Origin: Sabethes cyaneus
Taxonomy: Eukaryota; Arthropoda; Insecta; Diptera; Culicidae
NCBI RefSeq assembly: GCF_943734655.1
Contig: NC_071353.1
Location: 142,947,907 to 143,011,906, forward strand
Direction: 5' to 3'
DNA length: 64,000 bases
Shown: in pieces, positions 10,721-22,986 of the stretch
How positions within the stretch are numbered: position 1 is the stretch's first letter
How the letters are laid out: the number at the start of each line of letters is the position of its first letter
Translations under genes and position numbers: made by a program
The notes under the pieces: model-generated
Seen by the model: only the letters and a program-made list of their open reading frames with translations
Databases searched by the model: none
Told to the model about the DNA's origin: nothing

Positions 10721-12827
10721 CAAGGTTACAATACAAAACTGCGGCCTTGACCCCCGACTGTTGGCCACAAGAAATTGCTTTTAGGGAATTCGACGACGCT
10801 CGTTCGAATCCAGCCGTATGGCTTCCCCCTATCGCTACCGCTCCGCCTGCAACTCCAGCCGTTAGACCACCCGGTAACGCTGCTGTCGACACCTTCGTGC
10901 TGTCCGTGACCCCGATGGCACTTCAGACGCCTAGTTGCTGAAATTCAGGCGATACCGGAATGCATCGAGTGCAGCATCATGGAAGCCCCTAACCTCCCCG
11001 CCGCAGTCGAGACATTCCCGCCAACGTACATCAGTCGTTCCGGTCCTGTGTATGGGTGCGGGAGCCCTCGGCAAATATATCACGCTGAACCGCTATTTCT
11101 CTGCTGATGCAGTTTACGTTTCCAGTTCTTCAACAACCGGCTCACCGATCCTCGAAGTTCAACCGACTGATTTCTGCCGGCTCGACGCTTCTGCCAGTTT
11201 CAGTCAACCACTCAATTCAACTCACACCGGGAAGCCGGGATGCATTGATGTTGTTGGTACCATGGACGCCCCCGACCTCCCTGCCGCAGTCGAGTCATTC
11301 CAGTCAGCGACCAGCAGCCGTCCCAGTCCTGTGTGCGGGAGCAGCGGACGGGGCGTTCAAAACCCCCTGCCAGGCAAGTTCGTAATTATTGATTCCCGCC
11401 CCACCTGGTGATCCGTACTCTGCTTCCAGTCCTTCGCTTCGCAACCAGGAACCGTACAACCGCTCAGAAGTCCAACATATTCACTGCTACTACCAAAATG
11501 TGGGTGGCATGAACACGAGTGCTGTCGACTATCTGCTCGCCTGCGCCGACCGTCCGTACGAGATAATCGTATTGACCGAAACCTGGCTTGACAATCGTAC
11601 GTGCTCTCGGCAGATATTTGGGCCTAATTATGACGTGTTTCGCTGCGACCGCAGCATACACAATAGTCGCAAAAGTACAGGAGGTGGTGTCTCGATAGCA
11701 GTCCATCATCAGTTCAAAGCGTCTATCGTCGAAAATGACAATTGGCTACCCGTCGAGCAAGTGTTGGATACGGTAAAGCTTGCAGACCGGAGGCTGTTCT
11801 TGTGTGCACTGTATCTCCCTCCAGATCGCACCCGCGACCCCGTTATCTTGAATGCTCATATGAATTCAGTTACTGCAATAGCTTCAATGGCGTCTCCAGT
11901 AGACGAGATAATAATTATAAGCGATTTCAACCTGCCTGGGTTAAAGTGGCGCGTACGAGGCAATGGTTTCATGTACGTTGACTCTAGCTCGTCGTCTCTA
12001 TTTCCACTCACTAACGAGTTACTCGACTGCTACAGCACTGCCACCATGCAACAAGTCAACAACATTGCTAACGAAAACGGTCGCTTTCTCGATTTATGCT
12101 TTGCAAGTGTGCAAGTTCAGGCTCCCGAAATAGCGATGGCTCCGTCCGCGCTTATTAAGGACGTTCCACATAATCCACCCTTGCTGGTTACTATCCGTCA
12201 ACAAATACGTCTTGACGCGACTAGTGCAACACCGATCGTCTACTATGATTTCACCCGTGCGGACTTCAGGGAAATCCAAAGAACCCTGACTAGCATCAAT
12301 TGGGATGCAGTTTTGGACAAGGATGATGTTAATTCTACCGCAATGACATTCTCCAATATCCTGAACTACGCTATCGATCGACATGTCCCAAAAAGAACCA
12401 TGCCCGCTCTGAAGCAGATACCCTGGGTAAACGCTATGTTACGACGTCTGAAATCCGAGAGAAAGACCGCTCTCAAGAAATTTTCAAAATATCGAATGTT
12501 GCCACTCCGTAACCGCTACTTGTCGATCAACACGCGTTACAAACGATTGAGTCGCTCCTGTTTCCGGAACTACCTGAGCAACATCGAACGTAGACTGAAA
12601 AGGTTCTCGTTCTTCTGGACCGGATGGTATTCCGTCTCTTCTGCTGAAATAGTGTATCAACGCCTTGCCACCTGTTCAGTTTATCAATCAGTACAGGTGT
12701 CTTCCCAACAATATGGAAATCGGCATACATGTTTCCTGTTCATAAAAAGGGGAATAGGAGAAATGTGAATAACTATCGCGGCATCTCTGCACTAAACTCA
12801 ATATCAAAACTGTTTTTGCATTCTTTA

Positions 12828-12841
12828 AGCAGTATGTCGTA
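12828..12841 (+). repeat. Target-site duplication, left copy
   Basis: AGCAGTATGTCGTA at 12828-12841 is repeated perfectly at 14836-14849, on the far side of the RTE-like element and its poly(A). The first A is ambiguous with the tail. It marks the insertion site within the CR1-type RT gene. Confidence 0.9.
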
Positions 12842-14835
12842 TGGCACCGAATCGACGTAACGAATGGTTTGACGAGGAATGCCAGCAGATATTGGATGAG
12901 AAGAACGCAGCGCGGGTACAAATGCTGCGTAGAGCCACCCGTCAGAATGTGGAGCGATACAAACAGAAGCGGAGGCAGCAAACCCGACTCTTCAAGGAAA
13001 AGAAGCGCCACCAAGAGGAGAAGGAGTGCGAAGAACTCGAACAGCTGTACCGCTTTCACGACACACGGAAGTTCTATCAGAAACTCAACGGATCTCGCAA
13101 AGGCTTCGTGCCGCGGGCCGAAATGTGCAGAGATAAAGATGGAGGTATCTTGACTGATGACCGTGCGGTGATCGAAAGGTGGAAGCAGCACTACGATGAA
13201 CACCTGAATGGCGTGCAGGCGGAAGACCATGATAGCGGAGGAAGTGACCACATTGGTGCAGCAAGCGACGAAGATGTGCCACCCCCATCGATAAGGGAAG
13301 TTAAAGAAGCCATCCAGCGGCTGAAGAACAACAAAGCAGCGGGAAAGGATGGCATTGGAGCGGAACTTATTAAAATGGGCCCGGACAAGTTGGCCGGCTG
13401 TCTGCATCAATTGATTGTCAAGATTTGGGATACGGAACGACTACCGGAGGAGTGGAAAGACGGGGTTATCTGCCCTATCTACAAGAAAGGTGATAAGCTG
13501 GATTGTGAGAACTACCGAGCCATCACTATCCTGAATGCCGCCTACAAAGTGCTGTCCCAAGTCCTCTTTCATCGACTATCGCCAATAGCCAATAGATTTG
13601 TGGGAAGTTACCAGGCCGGCTTCATGGAGGGTCGGTCTACAACAGACCAAATCTTCACCCTGCGGCAGATCCTCCAGAAGTGCCGCGAATTCCGAGTCCC
13701 CACGCACCACCTGTTCATCGATTTCAAAGCCGCATATGATAGCGTAAACCGACAAGAGCTATGGAAAATTTTGGACGAAAACGGCTTTCCGGGTAAGCTT
13801 ACTAGACTTATCATGGCTACGATGGATGGGATCCAGTGCTGTGTGAGAATCTCGGGTGGATTGTCGGACCCATTCGAATCTCGCAGGGGACTTCGACAAG
13901 GAGATGGTCTTTCCTGCCTGCTATTCAACATTGCGCTTGAAGGTGTTATAAGGCGAGCGGCGATCGAAATGCGGGGCACGATTTTCAATAAATCCAGTCA
14001 ATTTATCTGCTTTGCTGACGACGTGGACGCTGTCGGCAGAACATTTGAGGCGGTGGAAGATCAGTACACCAGACTGAAACGCGAAGCAGAGAAGATTGGA
14101 TTGCAGATAAATACGTCTAAAACGAAGTATATGCTGGCGGGCGGGACCGAGCGCGACAGGGCTCGCTTGGGCAGCACCGTGGTAATCGTCGGGGATGAGT
14201 TCGAGGTAGTCAACGAGTTTGTATACCTTGGCTCGCTGGCAACAGAGGACAACAATACCAGCCGTGAGATTAAAAGACGTATTATCAGCGGAAGTCGGGC
14301 CTACTACGGACTCCACAAACACTTGCGGTCGAACAATCTGAGCCCCCGTACAAAGTGCACACTGTACAAAACGCTAATTAGACCGGTTGTCCTCTACGGG
14401 CACGAAACGTGGACATTGCTAGAAGAGGACCTACGAGCACTCGGAGTTTTCGAACGGCGGGTGCTAAGAACCATCTTTGGCGGAGTGCAAGAGAACGGTG
14501 TATGGAGGCGAAGAATGAACCACGAGCTCGCGCGTCTCTACGGCGAACCAAGTATTCAGAAAGTGGTTAAAGCTGGACGGATACGTTGGGCAGGACACGT
14601 TGCTAGAATGCCGGACAACTATCCTGCAAAAATGGTTTTCGCATCAAATCCGGTAGTAACAAGACGAAGAGGGGCACAGCGAGCGAGGTGGCAAGACCAG
14701 GTGGAGCGAGATCTGGCGAGCACTGGGTGCCCGTGGAACTGGAGATCAGTTGCCATGGACCGAAACAGATGGAGAAATTATACTGCGCAGGCCTTGTCAT
14801 AAGACGTTAGGCCAATTAAAAAAAAAAAAAAAAAA
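12842..14835 (+). mobile_element. 5'-truncated RTE-like non-LTR retrotransposon with long intact RT frame
   Basis: A 653-codon frame runs from the insertion junction to 14802. It starts in the endonuclease-RT linker (RRNEWFDEECQQILDEKNAA) and covers RT (PEEWKDGVICPIYKKGD, FIDFKAAYDSVNR, RRGLRQGDGLSCLLFNIALE, FADDVDAVGR) and a C-terminal domain (AGRIRWAGHVARMPDN, RARWQDQVERDL). A poly(A) of about 19 nt follows at 14818-14836. The endonuclease is missing. The ATG at 12841 uses an A from the flanking target-site duplication, so it is not the element's natural start. RT reading is uninterrupted, so insertion is relatively recent. Confidence 0.9.
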
Positions 14836-14849
14836 AGCAGTATGTCGTA
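14836..14849 (+). repeat. Target-site duplication, right copy
   Basis: Perfect 14-nt repeat of 12828-12841, directly after the poly(A). Joining the host sequence at one copy restores the CR1-type RT frame around QHGFMPQRS. Confidence 0.9.
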
Positions 14850-16095
14850 GACGATCAACACGGCTTTATGCCCCAGCGGTCCACGACAACCAATCTTCTA
14901 ACTCTTACGTCCGACGTGATAAAAAGTTTTGACGACCGGTCGCAGACGGACGTTATTTACACGGACCTTTTCGTTGCTTTCGACAAATTGCACCATCGAA
15001 TCGCCATCGCCAAACTGGACAAACTCGGAATCGGAGGCTCGTTGCTACGAAACCTCTCCGATCGCCACCTAGAAGTTAGCATCGACGGGTTCACCTCTAG
15101 ACCTTTCACTGCCAACTCTGGAATTCCCCAAGGTAGCCATCTCGGACCTTTGGTTTTCCTCGTCTACTTCAACGATGTCAACTTCCTGCTTAAATGCCCG
15201 CGACTCTCTTTTGCCGACGATCTGAAGCTGTATGCTAAAGTCGATAGTCTGCCCGACGCCTGCAAGAGCAGCTACTGATTTTTGCAAGGAAATTGAACCT
15301 TTTCGTTTTCGACTGCTTGCTATCAGACGTGCCCCTACGCCGCGAAAACTGTGTCAAGGACTTGGGAATACTCCTTGACTCCAAGCTTGACTTCAAACAG
15401 CACATCGCATATATTGTCGATAAGGCCTGCAGGAATCTGGGATTTATCATGCGGATCGGCAAGAACTTCAACGACATCTTCTGCCTCAAAGCTCTCTACT
15501 GTGCTCTTGTCCGGTCCAACTTTGAGTACTGCGCTCCTGTGTGGAGTCCTTACTACCAAAATGGAGTTGACCGAATCGAGTCCGTGCAGCGCCGATTCAC
15601 ACGTTTTGCACTTCGAAGATTGCCCTGGAACGACCCCTTTCAGCTGCCCTGCTATGAACAACGCTGCAGACTCATCGATCTTGACCCGTTGAACACTCGT
15701 CGCGACGTGATCAGAGCAATGGCTGTCGCCGACATGCTGACCTCGAGCGTGGATTGTCCATGTCTACTCGCGAACCTCAACATATACGCCCAAAGTCGTG
15801 TTCTACGCAACGGCCCTTTTCTGCGTGTACCGCATCGGCGAACCAACTATAGCACATTTAGCACAATCATCGGTCTGCAACGCCATTTCAATCGATTTAT
15901 ACATAGCTTCGACTTAAACGTCAGCCGCGAGATTCTGAAAACTCGTTTCCTGGCACTAGCACGTAGATTTTAGTTTAAGTGTGTCAGTAGGGCCAGTAGG
16001 CCTGTTGATATGTTTATACAAATAAACAAATAAAGGTTCTGTCGGGTCAGGAATGGAAAATAAAGCGTTAAATGAGAGGCCTAAGCGACGGGAAA

Positions 16096-16287
16096 TTCCG
16101 ATCGGGTCAGGCAAAACGATAAATTTATTCCCACTTTAAACCATATCGTTGCAGTAATAAAAAAAATGTTTCTAGCTGCATAGCAACAAGAGAAACATGT
16201 TTCAACTACCACAGGGACTTTGACCAATATGCCCTGATCCAGTCCTCCGGAAAAGTTGGGGTTTCCCATATATTGCTGAAAAGCCGA
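16096..16287 (-). mobile_element. Short RTE-like RT fragment before the duplicated segment
   Basis: The end of a minus-strand frame from the adjacent duplicated region (IWETPTFPEDWIRAYWSKSL) extends here. The rest is AT-rich and unassigned apart from a GGGTCAGG unit at 16096-16104. Confidence 0.4.
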
Positions 16288-16880
16288 TGCATCATCTGGA
16301 CTGACAAAGATTTGTCAGCATTGACCATTTCGGCTGAAATGCAGTCTATCCCTGGCGCTCTATTGGATTTCATGCTCTTGATGGCTGCTTCAATTTCATC
16401 CATCGATGGCGCCTCTGAGTTGACGCGATTAGTTCGACGAACTGTAGGTGTCATACGCGTTGGTCTTTGACATTTGAAACTCGGAAGAGTTGTTCAAAAT
16501 GTTCAGTCCATCGCTTAAGCTGTTCTTTACGGTCAGTCAGTAGCTGACGGGATCTGTTCTTTAGCGGCATTTTGTATTCATCCGGGCACCACTAAGGCGG
16601 CGAGCCTTAGTCGTACAACAAACGGATATCACCATTGGCGGCGGTGAATTCATCTACCACTGCTAGTTCCTTGCCTTCAAGGGATGCGCACGTTTGTCTC
16701 CTCTTTAGTTCAACCAAATCCTCCCAGACTCCGCTACCTTTGGTGAAAATAATGCCTTACGTTTCGATGACCGATCCCCGGATCACATTGTTGTGCATTG
16801 TTTGCCCTAGCTGGTCTCGTTCGACTGTATCGCATGCTGCTTTGAAGTCAATGAATCGGATCAGTGAATTGCTTGTTAGT
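16288..16880 (-). mobile_element. RTE-like non-LTR remnants in duplication copy 1
   Basis: The minus strand reads LKRWTEHFEQLFRVSNVKDQ, SMDEIEAAIKSMKSNRAPGI and further broken pieces (KRRQTCASLEGKELAVVDEF). These are the linker between endonuclease and RT and the start of RT. A second RT scrap (AACDTVERDQLG) precedes it out of order, indicating rearranged pieces. Confidence 0.7.
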
Positions 16881-17235
16881 CTGTCCACTGCTACAGTGCA
16901 GTTTTTGATTAAATTTTAGAATTTAATTTTCCTGCTCTTTAATGAGAGACAAGAAGTATTTTTTGATCAACGTGTTAAAACAAAATTAAATAAAATACAT
17001 TTAAATTTCAGATAAAACCAATTTATTTGTTGTAAATTATATTTTTACTAGAGTGCTCTCTTTCGTGTTAAAATCGCTATTTCAAACAATTGTTGACATA
17101 CAAAACGGTACAATCGTTGTAAAATTTCATTCCATTACCATTAGAATTATGCCATTCCCGAGCCTAGCAAACATCGTAGATTGTAGCCTGCTGATTACTT
17201 ACCTGGTGCTCATTCAAGCCAAGTTTGCTCAGTAT

Positions 17236-17631
17236 TTAGTATTTAGTAGTATAGTAGTCCTGTAGCACCATGATATCAGAGTTACCACATGATGCACTCA
17301 GATTGTCTAACCGACGCTCTATGGATCCTCTGTCAAGAACCATCTCGCGTCTTATTTCTGATATTTCTGCTTTTAACGCAGCTTGATCTGCTGCCATTGT
17401 CCGTCCTAACTCGCCAAAGCAACGTTCAAATGATGCACACAAATTGTTTAACGTATGCTCCAACTTCCCAATTCTGGCTGATAATTTCCAATAGCGGGCC
17501 TCGCCGATGTCGTCTTGAATATGCTCCGACACAGAAAGTCGCGAGATATTGGTGTTCTTGATTTCAACATTTTGGGCGCCTTTCCCATCTGCAGTGGTGC
17601 TGATGGTGGATTTCCGGTGAGTTGTATCCAT
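17236..17631 (-). CDS. Uncharacterised 131-aa coiled-coil-like protein, copy 1
   Basis: An ATG-initiated 131-codon frame, nearly identical to 26733-27128. The N-terminal 30 residues are Ser/Thr-rich. The rest is charged and heptad-like (ARIGKLEHTLNNLCASFERC, AALKAEISEIRREMVL), suggesting a coiled coil. No signal peptide, membrane segment or catalytic motif is seen. Downstream on the same strand are a consensus donor-like CAG/GTAAGT (about 17200-17205), after the stop, and an AATAAA at about 17027. Upstream, a GAGAG-rich stretch (about 18265-18290) resembles insect GAGA-type promoter sequence. It could be a small gene, a transposon gag-like or ORF1-like protein, or a 5' exon. Two of three nucleotide differences between copies change amino acids, so selection is not demonstrated. 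Confidence 0.45.
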   Translation of the reverse strand: MDTTHRKSTISTTADGKGAQNVEIKNTNISRLSVSEHIQDDIGEARYWKLSARIGKLEHTLNNLCASFERCFGELGRTMAADQAALKAEISEIRREMVLDRGSIERRLDNLSASCGNSDIMVLQDYYTTKY

Positions 17632-18960
17632 GATGGTTTTAAGGCGCGATCAGAATAGAAGTTTAAAAAACAACGTTGAGCTATTCGTTCGCTTTTCCAA
17701 CTGAATGAATAATGCGATTCTTTCTCACTCTGGACTGCCTTTTATTTTTGCTACGCGTTTAGGTAGCGTGTCGTCGTGAGTATTGGAGGTAAAATTCTAT
17801 CGGACGGCATGATCGGTTCGGGTAATTTTTTTCGGTTACTCACGTTTACCTATCAGGAACTTAGGCTGTCACGGTCGCCATATAATGCTTTCACGTTACC
17901 GGTCATTGGTTTCGATTGATGTTTAGTTAACACTAAAATAGTTATAATAACAAGCGAATTTAAACAATCTAGAAACAATAAACGTAACATAAATAATAAA
18001 ATAATCTCACTTTGAACAATAGCAGCAGCATATCCAGGAAATAAGCAACAAAAGGAAAGTTTTTAATGATTGTAATTAGTTGTAGATCGTTTGGTGAGTA
18101 ATTTAAGCATCAGACAGCTTAACATATCTACACTCATGCACAGATGTGAGAGAAGCCTCATTTGTCATAACATACTAAAGCATCCGTGTCGTTGTGCTCG
18201 TTATCATTGTTGGTCGATTGGTTGATAGCTTTAATCGAATGAATCAAAAATCATCCTCGCTCGCTGCTGCCTCTCTCTCTCGCTCTCAAACTCTCAACGC
18301 GATGCATCCCCCCGCTGTGAATGTTTTTGTATATGTTATTAACCACGCCAAAGCGAAAGAAAAAGCTACATCGTTAATCGGCTAAACGCACAAATACCTA
18401 ATACAGCAGCAAAAATAATCGCTAGAACATCAGCCCGCGCCACTGTGTAGTGCTACAGCAAGTTCTCCATCCATCCTCCCATCTCCACATGGTCGCACTG
18501 TTTTTTCTCCATCGTCTATTTTCCGTTCCAGCAGCAGCGAAACGGCACCGCAAAAGAAAACCCCTAGAGTCGCACTTTTAAGTGAGTGAGTTCAGAACCC
18601 CCCCTCAAAAAAAAAACACGGTTCAGCGTGTGCTTTCTCTAGAAGCTTACGAAATATGATACGTTTTACGTTAGGTTTATGAAGCATACAATTGCTAGTG
18701 CCAAAATTAGATAGACGGTAGTCTGTAAGTTGCAAAACGAACAAATCAAAAAACCGATCAATGTTTCAATTGAGTATACATTTTTTTAATAGGTACTAGC
18801 TTCTAGCGCTGCGTTATTTGTACCATTAATATGTAATAAATTATTTGTATAAACATAAATTGAAAAGATAATATGGTTAGAGAATTTGAGAACTAATCTG
18901 ATAGACAAGATATCACAGAGGACAGGTATTTTGATTAGTGTAAGTTTCCTCTGAACCCTG

Positions 18961-19590
18961 TTGGAATCTGCACGAATTGGTCTACTTGCTCGAGAGCTGC
19001 ACAAAGTCAACGTTGAGGTGCCAACCCTCCAAGAAGTAATCTGGCGAGGCTCTGGAGAACAGGAATTCCGGCCAGCTGGTCCAACAGCTGAAGACTCGTT
19101 CAAATACCATATCTGCTACAGTGGCGGCGAAAGAGCAGAGAGTGTTGGGTTTATGGTACTGGGCAGGCCGGTGAGCGACCGTGTCTGCCTGTTGAGGATC
19201 AAGGGTTCTTCTACTCTAGCTTGATCAGTACATACGCTCTAACGAACGACAAACCCGATGATGTGAAGGAATCGTTTTATTTATTTATTAACTTTTTTTA
19301 ATGGGGCTTTCAACCAGTGACTGGTTAGCCCCAAATCATCAGCCCCAAACATATGAAGAGTGCCCAAAACATGACGCCAAAATCATCATTGGGGATACGA
19401 ATGCACAGGTCGGAAGGGAAGAGTTTTTCCGCCCAATCATTGGAAAAGTGAGCCGATCAAGAAATGGCTGGTTTGATGAAGAGTGCCAAAGTGTGACAGA
19501 TGAGAAAAACGTGGCTAGGAATCGCATGCTTACTGCGGCTACACGCGTCAAAACAGGGAACGATATAAAGGGCTACGAGTAGCAGAGAAA
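18961..19590 (+). mobile_element. RTE-like endonuclease remnant in duplication copy 1
   Basis: Broken endonuclease pieces: GLLARELHKVNVEVPTLQE, FKYHICYSGGERAESVGFMV, VCLLRIKG, IIIGDTNAQVGREEFF and the linker RNGWFDEECQSVTDEKNVAR. The core is interrupted by the 19281-19348 replacement and lacks much of the catalytic domain. Confidence 0.7.
19281..19348 (+). repeat. Short hairpin-bearing insertion/replacement
   Basis: Absent from duplication copy 2, where about 15 nt lie instead. It has a TTTATTTATT lead, a T-run and a strong hairpin at 19303-19332: GGGGCT pairs with AGCCCC and AACCAGT with ACTGGTT around a single G, with a 3-nt bulge. Confidence 0.6.
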
Positions 19591-22500
19591 AGAACTCATC
19601 GGCGTCGTAAGCATGAGGAGCAGGTGCTCAGTGAGGTAGAAGGTTGCTTTGCCCGGAACCTTTAAAAACCTGATATTACACTGTTCACTGAATAAACCAT
19701 GCTTTGAGAGTTGCCTTTTTATGGTACTATACTACACTTATCGATTAAACTTATCAGTAACACAAGTGGCATGATCGGCAGTGGTACTTTTAAGGAGGTT
19801 TTGAGCAGTTTCAAGCAAATTTTAGGTAAACCCAACCAATTAGAGGTTAATTTGAAAGGAAAATATCGTCACACACATGACAGTTGAAATACTACCTACT
19901 ACAATAATTCTGCTCAGTTTGATGGGGTTAAATACACTCTCAACTTTTCGTTCTCAAAGTTCACGTATCTGATAAGCGCCCGGCAAAATTTTGTTCATTC
20001 GAAGGACGTGCTGAATATGTTTCAAAGCCCGAAGAACTTAGCTATAAAGTATACAGTATGGAACTCCGCCAGTGAGGGACCACGCTGATGAACTAGCACG
20101 TGTGACTCCATAAAAAGAATGAACAAGTGATGGGGAAATTGGATCGGGACCCAAACTGTCTGTCACAAGCCAGGATAAAGGAGGAGTGTTGAGATTTGTC
20201 TTTTGGTGTGCAGCGCTGGATGGCTCCATGACAAACACGTGATGGATCCATCTAGATCTGCACCGAGTCTCTTCCGCGGCAAATCTTGTAAAAAAACGTT
20301 TGCTCCCAATGTAGCAAGCAACATTGGAGCATGCTGCATTCTGAGTAAATTGCGGAGGAGGACCCCAATCCTCGGTGTAACGCGACCCGTGCCTAAGGAT
20401 GAATGCTTGGGGGGGTCTAATTAAGTCTCCCAAGGTCGAACGGAGCCTGCATGGTACCAGGGCACCCCGTGCAGTAATTTGCTCCCTCTGTTCTAAGCTG
20501 GTAACGGACAGCTGATTCTTTCTCCCAGCAAATTAAGACCATTGAGATCGAAACAATTAATAAAACTTTTAATATAAATATAAATAACAAATCAAGTGGG
20601 GGATCAGCACTCAGGAGGGACCCTGACATCGATAAGACCCAAGAGGAAACTGGCGATGCTGATATAATCAGTCAAATCCCAGGACCCAGTTGTGTCAACG
20701 GTGCAGGACTAAACCCAAAACAGCCCGGTCGTACCACAAATCATATAAAATTACAAAGAAAAAATGTTAAATTTGTCCAGGTGAATCTTCACCATGCAAA
20801 GGGAGCAACTGCTGTACTTTGTAGTAGATTCACAGAAAGCAACCTGGATGTAGCACTGATCCAGGAGCCCTGGACCTATAAAGGTAGGATACAAGGAATT
20901 CCTACAAAGTCGTGTAAATTGATTTACGCCGAAGGTGAGCTCACGCCAAGAGCTGCCATTTTAGTAAGTGAAAACATAAATAGTTTCCAATTACAGAATT
21001 GATTACAAAAGATCTCACAGCAATAATGATGGAGGTTCCAACGACCCATGGCACGACTGAAATTTGCGTAGCATCTGCATATTTTCCAGGAGATTTGGGT
21101 GAAGTACCTCCACCAGAAGTGGTAAATTTGGTTTCTTACTGCAAGAAACAAAACAAAGCACTTGTAATTGGATGTGATGCAAACGCCCATCACACTGTTT
21201 GGGCCAGCACAGATACCAATAACAGAGGTGAACTCCTTTTAGACTATATATCATCAAATGATATAGATATATGCAATAAAGGGGAAGAGCCAACTTTTGT
21301 AAACGCAATAAGGCAAGAAGTACTTGACTTAACACTATGCAGCCCAACGATGACTGATAAAATAAAAAATTGGCACGTATCGGATGAAGAATCTTTGTCC
21401 GATCACAAGCAAATCATGTTTGATTACGAAGCTAATCAGCAACTTAAGGAAATTATAAGAGATCCCAGGAAAACAAACTGGGATCAGTATAATTTGAAAC
21501 TGAAGGTTGGAGTCAAGAACTTGAAAGGCTGCTCAAGGACATGTAAAGAACTTGAGGACAACTCAAAACAACTTTCAAACCTGATCCAACAAGCTTATCA
21601 CGAAAGCTGTCCTGCAAAGGAACGCTCTACGAATAGAGATGTACCTTGGTGGAACAAAACTTTGGAGAAATTTAGAAAGAAAACTCGGAAATTATTTAAC
21701 CGGGCAAAAAGAACACAACAGTGGGAGGAGTATAAACAAACTCTCACTGCCTATAATAGGGAAATACGAAGATCAAAGAGGATTCACTGGAGGCACACAT
21801 GTGAAAACATTGAAAATACTCCAGCAACTGCTAGATTGCAGAAAATCCTCGCTAAAGATCATTCTAATGGGTTAGGTACTTTGAAAAAAGAGGATGGCTC
21901 TTTTACTAACTCAACTAAGGAAACATTAGAGTTAATGATGAGAACACATTTTCCCTGTTCAATCATTAATACATGCGGAGACCAAAGTGCACCGGCATTG
22001 AGAACTGTAAATCTTGAAACCAGGACAGACATTCTCGAAATAGCGAGTGAAATGACTGGGTTAGATAGAAACAGGAATGATGCTTGTACTTTGGCCAAAA
22101 AAAATTTTACAAGAAGCAAGGTTGAATGGGCGATTGACACTTTTGAACCCTTCAAATCACCGGGTAGGGATGGAATTTTTCCTGACTACTACAGAAGGGC
22201 AAGGCGTTTTTAACACCTATTCTAACAAACCTTTTTCAATCAAGCCTGATACTAGGTCATATACCAGCAGTATGGCGACAAGTACGGGTCACGTTCATTC
22301 CGAAGGCTAATAAGAAGGATAAGACTTCACCAAAATCCTTCAGGCCGATAAGCTTATCGTCCGTTGTGTTATAAACAATGGAAAGAATAATTGATGAGCA
22401 TATAAAGTCATCATATTTAGCCAAAGATCCTTTGAGCGAATATCAATTCGCATATCAAGAAGGCAAATCTTCAATAACAGCAGTACAAACTGTTGTAAAA

Positions 22501-22986
22501 AAACTAGAAAAGTCTTTTGAAGCGAAAGAAATTTCACTAGGTGCCTTCCTTGACATAGAAGGCGCATTTGATAATTCATCTCATAATTCAGTGATTACGG
22601 CTATGACGAAACGTGGTTTCGATATATCCATTTTCGACTGGATTAGCGAAATGTTATCAAATAGGGGGATATCAGCAAACCTTGGAAGCTCATCTATAAG
22701 CATTAGAGCAGTAAAAGGTTGCCCACAAGGAGGCGTAATATCATCTCTATTGTGGTCTTGATTAGTTGATGATCTTCTTCAAAAGTTTACGGCGCTAGGC
22801 TTTGAAATAATTGGCTTCGCAGATGATATAGTAGTAATTGTTCGAGGAAAATTTGATTCTATTAGCGCTGACCGAATGCAAATGGCTTAAATATGATTTC
22901 ATCATGGTGTGATAGGCAGTGCCTTAGCATAAATGCCAATAAAACTACTATCATACCATTTACTAGAAGGAAAAAATTTGCATTAA

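Larger units (their letters stand above)
10740..16033 (+). mobile_element. CR1/Jockey-type non-LTR retrotransposon, interrupted by an RTE-like insertion
   Basis: Upstream Pro/Ser-rich frames (10935-11411) carry internally repeated segments and may be ORF1 debris. The endonuclease lies at 11389-12600: HCYYQNVGGMN, IIVLTETWLDN, GGGVSIAVHH, ISDFNLPGLKW. RT motifs continue out of frame near 12720-12835 (FPVHKKG, NYRGISAL) and resume after the insertion at 14850 (QHGFMPQRSTTTNLL, YTDLFVAFD, SGIPQGSHLGPL, LSFADDLKLYAK). The C-terminus (15293-15973) has VDRIESVQRRFTRFALRR. There is no RNase H. The 3' end finishes in AAATAAAC-like repeats (about 16018-16033), as CR1-group elements do, not in poly(A). 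A frameshift near 12640-12720 and a stop near 15280 show this copy is dead. Confidence 0.8.
16288..20060. repeat. Large direct duplication, copy 1
   Basis: This segment is collinear with 25735-30057 at very high similarity. It contains minus-strand RTE linker/RT remnants (16288-16880), a low-copy-looking core with a 131-codon minus-strand ORF (16920-18955), plus-strand RTE endonuclease remnants (18961-19590) and an AT-rich tail. Private differences include about 80 bp missing near 16735, about 460 bp missing after 18955 and a 68-bp hairpin-bearing replacement at 19281-19348. The copies have therefore diverged by indels since duplication. Confidence 0.9.

Noticed and set aside
12841..12843. 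Natural start codon of the RTE-like protein
   Set aside because: Its first base belongs to the target-site duplication, so the ATG arose at the insertion junction of a 5'-truncated copy.
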